The position numbers and the translations under genes are program-made. Positions 63,576 through 64,000 of a stretch of 64,000 bases of DNA are shown one piece after another (positions within the stretch are counted from its first letter, which is position 1; every line of letters begins with the position of its first letter). The notes below the pieces were generated by a model, which saw only the letters and a list, made by a program, of their open reading frames with translations, did no database searches and had not been told where the DNA came from. Source of the DNA: Bacteroidia bacterium (lineage in GTDB: Bacteria; Bacteroidota; Bacteroidia; NS11-12g; UBA955); the NCBI GenBank assembly GCA_023653095.1, contig JAMNXP010000011.1, forward strand, positions 1-64,000, given 5' to 3'.

Positions 63576-64000
63576 TTATGTCGTTGTTACCGTTGTTTTC
63601 AATGATGTAAAGTGGATTGGGTCTAAAGTGTTCACTGAATTTATTATGATGTCAACTACCGCTTGACATTCGGCAAGGTCGGCAAACTTCATAAACTTTT
63701 CTGTTGTCAAGTTGTGGCTGTAATAGTGCATAAACTTCCTAGCTCTTTCACATTCAACAGGGTTGGTGATCAGTTTGTCAATGCTTTCATCAATTTTGTT
63801 TCTCTCTAAATATTTAAAGTTTAGAAAGGTTTCAACGAATCGCCTTGCAACGTTTGGCAAATGATACAGGAAATCATAAGTGTCCGTTGGATTTGTTTGG
63901 AAATTATGAAGCAATGAAAACAAGTAAGCATATTCTGAATTGAATGAAGTCAATAAGTTGCTGTTTTGCTTTAAAATAGATTCGTCTTTGTGTGAGTTTT
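63576..64000 (-). CDS. AAA_13-type ATPase, C-terminal part (runs off the right edge)
   Basis: Only about 141 C-terminal residues are present; the reading frame stays open to the window edge. The segment begins SHKDESILKQNSNLLTSFNS and includes HLPNVARRFVETFLNFKY and KFMHYYSHNLTTEKFMKF, typical of the C-terminal arm of AAA_13 (PrrC/RloC-like) ATPases. Walker motifs lie outside the window. A TTG at 63953 can be mistaken for a start. AAA_13 proteins often belong to anti-phage systems. Confidence 0.7.
   Translation of the reverse strand, partial: NSHKDESILKQNSNLLTSFNSEYAYLFSLLHNFQTNPTDTYDFLYHLPNVARRFVETFLNFKYLERNKIDESIDKLITNPVECERARKFMHYYSHNLTTEKFMKFADLAECQAVVDIIINSVNTLDPIHFTSLKTTVTTT

Overview
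The window is a chromosomal segment of a member of the Bacteroidota, probably a free-living flavobacterium- or sphingobacterium-like lineage. The evidence is: several secreted proteins with gliding-motility/type IX secretion (T9SS) C-terminal domains; Bacteroidota promoters (TTTG, about 19 bp, TAnnTTTG); very weak Shine-Dalgarno signals; a tig-clpP-clpX block; and a phenylacetate epoxidase operon of the kind found in this phylum. The left edge is the end of an rRNA operon (5S rRNA).

Layout. 0-3.5 kb: 5S rRNA, then a TetR regulator and paaABCD. 3.5-9.3 kb: kdsB, alkaline phosphatase, pruA, a class I terpenoid-synthase-like protein and threonine aldolase. 9.3-24.3 kb: an AT-rich accessory region with three large secreted proteins, a two-gene AAA ATPase plus RloB module (AbiL-like), small cysteine-containing proteins, and a locus of one membrane protein, a histidine kinase and a response regulator. 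24.4-35 kb: tRNA-Ala, osmC, guaB, a gliding C-terminal protein, a TM2-AAA protein, an endonuclease-family lipoprotein, pyrG, a four-helix-bundle protein and ilvE, most separated by heptanucleotide arrays. 35-45.4 kb: an MFS protein, clpX, clpP, tig, tRNA-Leu, a TPR/CAP protein, a T9SS protein and dinB. 45.5-50 kb: a photolyase-like gene cluster (SDR, flavin reductases, DUF2805, FAD-binding protein, and a 47-codon DUF2256 gene nearby). 50-56 kb: glycosyltransferase, rnhB, sugar MFS, ybdL/yafV-like pair, again with arrays. 56-64 kb: a frameshifted T9SS gene, then a second copy of the secreted-protein plus AAA ATPase plus RloB module whose RloB is broken by an internal deletion. The right edge has a membrane-anchored unknown protein, a long inverted repeat resembling an integron attC site, and the C-terminal end of an AAA_13-type ATPase.

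Two features stand out. First, about a dozen intergenic tracts are almost pure tandem 7-mers (GGTGATC, CAGCNGT, CCAAAGA, GGTGGTC, GTAGATG, GTAGCGG and relatives). They sit at the 3' ends of unrelated housekeeping genes and often supply the stop codon, so that several different proteins end in Arg followed by TGA. Second, the AAA/RloB module is present twice, each copy with a matching palindrome over its promoter and each beside a homologous T9SS-exported protein. A two-component locus nearby carries three copies of an ATAGT-N8-ACTA inverted repeat in front of small genes of unknown function. These two loci are the best candidates for undescribed systems. All functional statements come from reading the sequence and from family knowledge; no searches were run.
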